A stretch of DNA of 64,000 nucleotides from assembly GCF_022899355.1 (NCBI RefSeq), contig NZ_JALJCK010000002.1:558001-622000 (forward strand), in the 5' to 3' direction. The position numbers and the translations under genes were made by a program. The stretch comes from Shinella yambaruensis. GTDB lineage: Bacteria; Pseudomonadota; Alphaproteobacteria; Rhizobiales; Rhizobiaceae. Every line of letters starts with the position of its first letter. The first letter of the stretch is position 1. Under the pieces are notes generated by a model. That model made no database searches. It was not told the origin of the DNA and saw only the letters and a list, made by a program, of their open reading frames with translations. Positions 60,996-64,000 of the stretch are shown here, in pieces.

Positions 60996-61032
60996 GCCCG
61001 GCGGCCCAAAGCCTTCAACTGCGCCGCCGGGC
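60996..61032 (-). terminator. Stem-loop between the binding-protein and ATPase genes
   Basis: Perfect 9-bp arms GCCCGGCGG / CCGCCGGGC (60996-61004 and 61024-61032) with a 19-nt loop, just after the araF-like stop on the minus strand. Likely an mRNA-stabilising or attenuating structure, as at the two other binding-protein genes here. Confidence 0.55.
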
Positions 61033-61054
61033 TGACGTCATCCTGGGAGGATGA

Positions 61055-62038
61055 TTATTCGATGCCGAGGTCCTTGCGTACCTGCTCGTAATTGTCGCGC
61101 AGGGCGACCTGGCCGGCCGTCAGGATGAGCTTTTCCGGTTCCTTGCCGTTGGCGACCCACTCGAACATGTTGAGCGCGGTCTCGTAGCCATGACGCTTCG
61201 GCGAGATGATCACGGTGCCGAAGAAGCCGGTTGCCGCGGGCTTCTTGAACTCGTTGATCGCCGAATCCGCACCGCCGATGCCGACGCCGATCATGCTGTC
61301 GGCGGCAATGCCGACGCTTTCGGTGGCGCGCACCGCGCCGAGCACGGCTTCGTCATTGAGGCCGACGGCGACCCAGTGCTTGATGCCGGCATTCTTGTTG
61401 AGCACGACGGTGGAGGCGTTGAGCGCCGCTTCCGTGTCGGTCTTGGCCTGCGGGGCGTCGAAGATGTTGGCTTCCGGGAAGCCGGCGGCCTTCAGCACGG
61501 AGAGCGCGCCTTCGACGCGGTCGACGGCGGTCGGCAGCTGGTCGTAGGACACGCGGATCGCGCCGACATCCTTCATGTCCCAGCCGCGCTTCTTGATCTC
61601 CGCGACGATGGTCTCGCCGACGGCCTCGCCGATCTTGGTGGCCGAGATGCCCATATGCGGCACGTCTTCGATCGGGCTGCCATCGGCGTTGACCAGGCGG
61701 TCGTCGACGGTCATCAGCTTGAGGTCGTTGGCGGCCGCCTTGGCGACGATGCCCGGGCCGAGCTTCACGTCGGGCGTGCAGATGATGAAGCCCTGGGCAC
61801 CCTGCGCGCCGAGATTGTCGATGGCCGACTGGACCTTCTCGCCGTCCTCGGCGCCGATCTTGACGAGGGTGAAGCCCTTCTCCTTGGCGGCGACGTCGGC
61901 GAACTTCCATTCGTCCTGGAACCACGGCTCTTCCGGCTGCTTCACGATGAAGCCGATCTTCACGTCGGCGGCGAAGGCGGAGGTTGCGGCGAATACGGCG
62001 ACGGTGCCAGCCAGGATGGCTGCTTTGATAAAGCCCAT
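61055..62038 (-). CDS. araF: Periplasmic sugar-binding protein (AraF-like)
   Basis: A 327-residue binding protein. A signal peptide (MGFIKAAILAGTVAVFAATSAFAA) leads to KIGFIVKQPEEPWFQDEWKFADVAA, which is almost the same as AraF of E. coli, as are FIICTPDVKLGPGIVAKAA and HWVAVGLNDEAVLGAVRATES. AraF binds L-arabinose and more weakly D-galactose or D-fucose. Here the operon is divergent from a GntR regulator and dgoD, so the natural ligand may be D-galactose or a galactose derivative instead of arabinose. It is the first gene of araFGH, with the stem-loop downstream. Confidence 0.88.
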   Translation of the reverse strand: MGFIKAAILAGTVAVFAATSAFAADVKIGFIVKQPEEPWFQDEWKFADVAAKEKGFTLVKIGAEDGEKVQSAIDNLGAQGAQGFIICTPDVKLGPGIVAKAAANDLKLMTVDDRLVNADGSPIEDVPHMGISATKIGEAVGETIVAEIKKRGWDMKDVGAIRVSYDQLPTAVDRVEGALSVLKAAGFPEANIFDAPQAKTDTEAALNASTVVLNKNAGIKHWVAVGLNDEAVLGAVRATESVGIAADSMIGVGIGGADSAINEFKKPAATGFFGTVIISPKRHGYETALNMFEWVANGKEPEKLILTAGQVALRDNYEQVRKDLGIE

Positions 62039-62076
62039 GTCTCTCTCCCAAGTTAACTGCGCCTGCAGTGTGGTTT

Positions 62077-62143
62077 GGTGTAGTGTCTTTCATCATATCC
62101 GTCAATTGTCTTTGTATGATGAATGAAATATCAGTGTATGATA
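62077..62143. promoter_or_regulatory. Divergent control region between araFGH and gntR-dgoD
   Basis: Three TATGAT-type boxes: CATCATA (62091-62097) inverted to TATGATG (62115-62121), and TATGATA (62137-62143) 22 bp further, two helical turns on. Plus promoter TTGTCT (62106-62111) - 17 bp - TATCAG (62129-62134) reads gntR. Minus promoter TTGACG (62100-62105) - 17 bp - TACACC (62077-62082) reads araF, but is weak. The GntR regulator encoded next is the likely binder. Confidence 0.5.
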
Positions 62144-62223
62144 GTAGCGTCGGGACGATGCGAAGCGGGCCGTCGCCATCGGGCGCGAAACGGGCTATGC
62201 ATCGCGGACGGAATGGGTGGAGA

Positions 62224-62994
62224 ATGATCGTGCAGGGACAGGACGGGCGCGCGGGCGTGGTCGATGGCGAGGGCGGCGTACGGCGCCCCCGGGTACAGAA
62301 GAACGTCACGCGGGCGATCGCCTCGGATATCTGCGCCGACGTCTTCCCCATCGGCGGTTTCCTGCCGACGGAAAACGAGCTGTGCCTGCGCTACGGCGTC
62401 AGCCGCACCGTCATCCGCGAATCGCTGAAGATTCTCGAATCCAAGGGTCTGGTGCGCGGGCGCTCCCGGGTGGGCACGCTTGTCTGCCCCAAGGAGGAGT
62501 GGAACATCCTCGACCAGCAGGTGCTGGAATGGATCGGCCCGCGCATCTTCGAGTTCGATCTTCTCACCTGCGTGCTCGATGCGCGCCGCGCCATCGAGCC
62601 CTTTGCCGCCGAATTCGCCGCCGAGCGCGCGACCGTGCAGGACGTGGCGGAAATCGAGCGGGCCTGGGAGCGCATGCGCGACGCGGAGAGCGATCTCGAT
62701 GCCTTCTCGCAGGCGGACTTCGCCTTCCATGCCGCCCTGCTGAAGGCCAGCCACAACCAGGTCTTCATGCAGCTCGCCAGCATCATCCAGGCAGCGCTCG
62801 AATTCTCGCTGCATGCCTCCGCCGAAGCCGCGGATGCCCGGGACGAGGCGCTGGAAATCCACAAGCGCCTCGTGGACGCGCTGCGCATGCGCGACAAGGC
62901 GGCGGCGCGCGAATGTTCGCACCGCATGCTCGATCTTGCCGCGCGCGATCTTGCCATCGCCGTCAAGAACCACCCGGCGCCGGCCGGCGCCTGA
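62224..62994 (+). CDS. GntR/FadR-family transcriptional regulator
   Basis: A 256-residue regulator of the FadR subgroup. The N-terminal winged HTH is [40 protein letters not shown], followed by an FCD effector domain with [35 protein letters not shown] and H-rich metal-ligand positions. Start set at the ATG at 62224 because GGTGGAGA lies 5 nt upstream; longer frames run through the control region. It lies 35 bp before dgoD and is divergent from araFGH, so it probably represses both in response to a galactonate-related acid, as DgoR does. That is inference from family and position. Confidence 0.87.
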   Translation: MIVQGQDGRAGVVDGEGGVRRPRVQKNVTRAIASDICADVFPIGGFLPTENELCLRYGVSRTVIRESLKILESKGLVRGRSRVGTLVCPKEEWNILDQQVLEWIGPRIFEFDLLTCVLDARRAIEPFAAEFAAERATVQDVAEIERAWERMRDAESDLDAFSQADFAFHAALLKASHNQVFMQLASIIQAALEFSLHASAEAADARDEALEIHKRLVDALRMRDKAAARECSHRMLDLAARDLAIAVKNHPAPAGA

Positions 62995-63029
62995 CCTCAT
63001 CCCCTTTCCTGTTCCCAGACGAGTGTCCC

Positions 63030-64000
63030 ATGAAGATCACGAAGCTCACGACCTATATTGTTCCGCCGCGCTGGCTGTTCCTGAAGGTTGAGACGGACGA
63101 GGGCATCGTCGGCTGGGGCGAGCCGGTGGTGGAGGGCCGCGCGCTGACGGTGGAGGCGGCCGTGCACGAGCTTGCGGACTATCTCATCGGCAAGGATCCG
63201 CTTTTGATCGAGGATCATTGGCAGGTTATGTACCGCGCCGGCTTCTATCGCGGCGGCGCCGTGCACATGTCGGCGCTCGCCGGCATCGACCAGGCGCTCT
63301 GGGACATCAAGGGCAAGGCCTATGGCCAGCCCGTCCATGCCCTGCTCGGCGGCCAGGTGCGCGACAGGATCAAGGTCTATTCCTGGATCGGCGGTGACCG
63401 GCCCTCGGACGTCGCCAACAATGCCCGCGAAGTCGTTTCCCGCGGCTTCAAGGCGATCAAGCTCAACGGTTGCGAGGAGATGCAGATCGTCGACAGCTGG
63501 GACAAGGTGGAGAAGGCGGTGGAGACCGTCGCCGTCATCCGCGAGGCGATCGGCCCGCATGTCGGCATCGGCGTCGACTTCCACGGCCGCGTGCACCGGC
63601 CGATGGCCAAGGTCCTGGCGAAGGAATTGCAGCCCTACAACCTGATGTTCATCGAGGAGCCGGTGCTGTCGGAGAACCGCGAGGCGCTGAAGGAGATCGC
63701 CAACCATTGCGCGACGCCGATCGCGCTCGGCGAGCGGCTCTATTCGCGCTGGGACTTCAAGTCGGTGCTGTCGGACGGTTATGTCGACATTCTCCAGCCG
63801 GACCTTTCGCATGCGGGCGGCATCACGGAATGCCGCAAGATCGCGGCGATGGCGGAGGCCTATGACGTGGCGCTGGCGCCGCATTGCCCGCTGGGTCCGA
63901 TCGCGCTTGCGGCCTGCCTGCAGGTGGACGCGGTGTCGCACAATGCCTTCATCCAGGAGCAGAGCCTCGGCATCCACTACAACACGGGCAACGACATCCT
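63030..64000 (+). CDS. dgoD: D-galactonate dehydratase (DgoD), 3' end cut by window
   Basis: Partial: the first 323 codons of an enolase-superfamily protein that would be about 382 residues long. It has the DgoD N-terminal domain ([49 protein letters not shown]). Metal-binding acids are in GVDFHGR, FIEEPVL and [13 protein letters not shown], and a catalytic His lies in [13 protein letters not shown]. DgoD dehydrates D-galactonate to 2-keto-3-deoxygalactonate. It lies 35 bp after the GntR gene. With the divergent araFGH-type importer, it points to a galactose/galactonate pathway whose remaining genes lie beyond the window. Confidence 0.9.
   Translation, partial: MKITKLTTYIVPPRWLFLKVETDEGIVGWGEPVVEGRALTVEAAVHELADYLIGKDPLLIEDHWQVMYRAGFYRGGAVHMSALAGIDQALWDIKGKAYGQPVHALLGGQVRDRIKVYSWIGGDRPSDVANNAREVVSRGFKAIKLNGCEEMQIVDSWDKVEKAVETVAVIREAIGPHVGIGVDFHGRVHRPMAKVLAKELQPYNLMFIEEPVLSENREALKEIANHCATPIALGERLYSRWDFKSVLSDGYVDILQPDLSHAGGITECRKIAAMAEAYDVALAPHCPLGPIALAACLQVDAVSHNAFIQEQSLGIHYNTGNDI

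Overview
The window is a high-GC (roughly 65%) stretch of bacterial chromosome or megaplasmid from an alphaproteobacterium, most likely a member of the Rhizobiaceae (Rhizobium/Ensifer/Shinella type). This rests on three things: the dense set of solute-binding-protein ABC operons, the gene families present (AraFGH, DgoD, oxoprolinase and DeoR/GlpD-type operons), and palindromic intergenic mosaic repeats of the kind scattered through rhizobial genomes (4941-5023, 17821-17965, 49480-49549). No rRNA, tRNA, CRISPR array, insertion sequence or prophage gene was found. The genes at both ends are cut by the window (pxpA at the left, dgoD at the right).

Layout. 1-4882 (+): 5-oxoprolinase-type operon (pxpA, a DUF1445 hydro-lyase, a fused pxpB/pxpC, and a biotin carboxylase with its own biotinyl domain). 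5086-14473 (-): a long sugar operon with a solute-binding protein, an IolE-like TIM barrel, a NagB-like protein, a ROK-type kinase, an ABC ATPase and two permeases, a Gfo/Idh/MocA oxidoreductase, a TetR regulator and a bicupin protein. 14753-17580 (-): a secreted Asn/Ser-repeat protein, small conserved unknowns and a TetR regulator with a clear operator. 18041-20820: an ECF sigma/anti-sigma pair divergent from an exported subtilase. 20902-26766 (-): an unusual biosynthetic set (NAD synthase, AMP-forming ligase, acyl carrier protein, asparagine synthase, GNAT-like protein). 26915-28153: a glutaredoxin-MauE membrane protein and a divergent MerR regulator sharing a mercury-type operator. 28387-37130 (+): an RbsABC-type importer with FGGY kinase, DeoR regulator, GlpD-like dehydrogenase and an aldolase-like protein. 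37209-44003 (-): one giant gene for a 2264-residue octapeptide-repeat protein. 44191-46688 (-): a GH20 hexosaminidase and a GNAT protein. 46851-49411 (+): an FdhF/YdeP-type molybdoenzyme with a small overlapping partner. 49589-51685 (-): a caspase-like/Sel1 protein. 51766-56308 (-): three overlapping genes for a small unknown, a double glycosyltransferase and a methyltransferase-glycosyltransferase fusion. 56424-58297 (-): a heparinase-II/III-like protein and a small lipoprotein. 58515-62038 (-): araFGH-type transporter genes, divergent from a GntR regulator and dgoD (62224-64000, +).

Together these are mostly accessory carbon-acquisition modules, each with an importer, catabolic enzymes and a local repressor. 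Interspersed are cell-surface or secreted systems: the glycosyltransferase set, the giant repeat protein, the Asn/Ser-repeat protein and the subtilase. The least explained parts are the octapeptide-repeat giant, the NadE/ligase/ACP/AsnB cluster, the glycosyltransferase triad, and the sugar operon whose NagB-like and ROK members lack family-defining residues.
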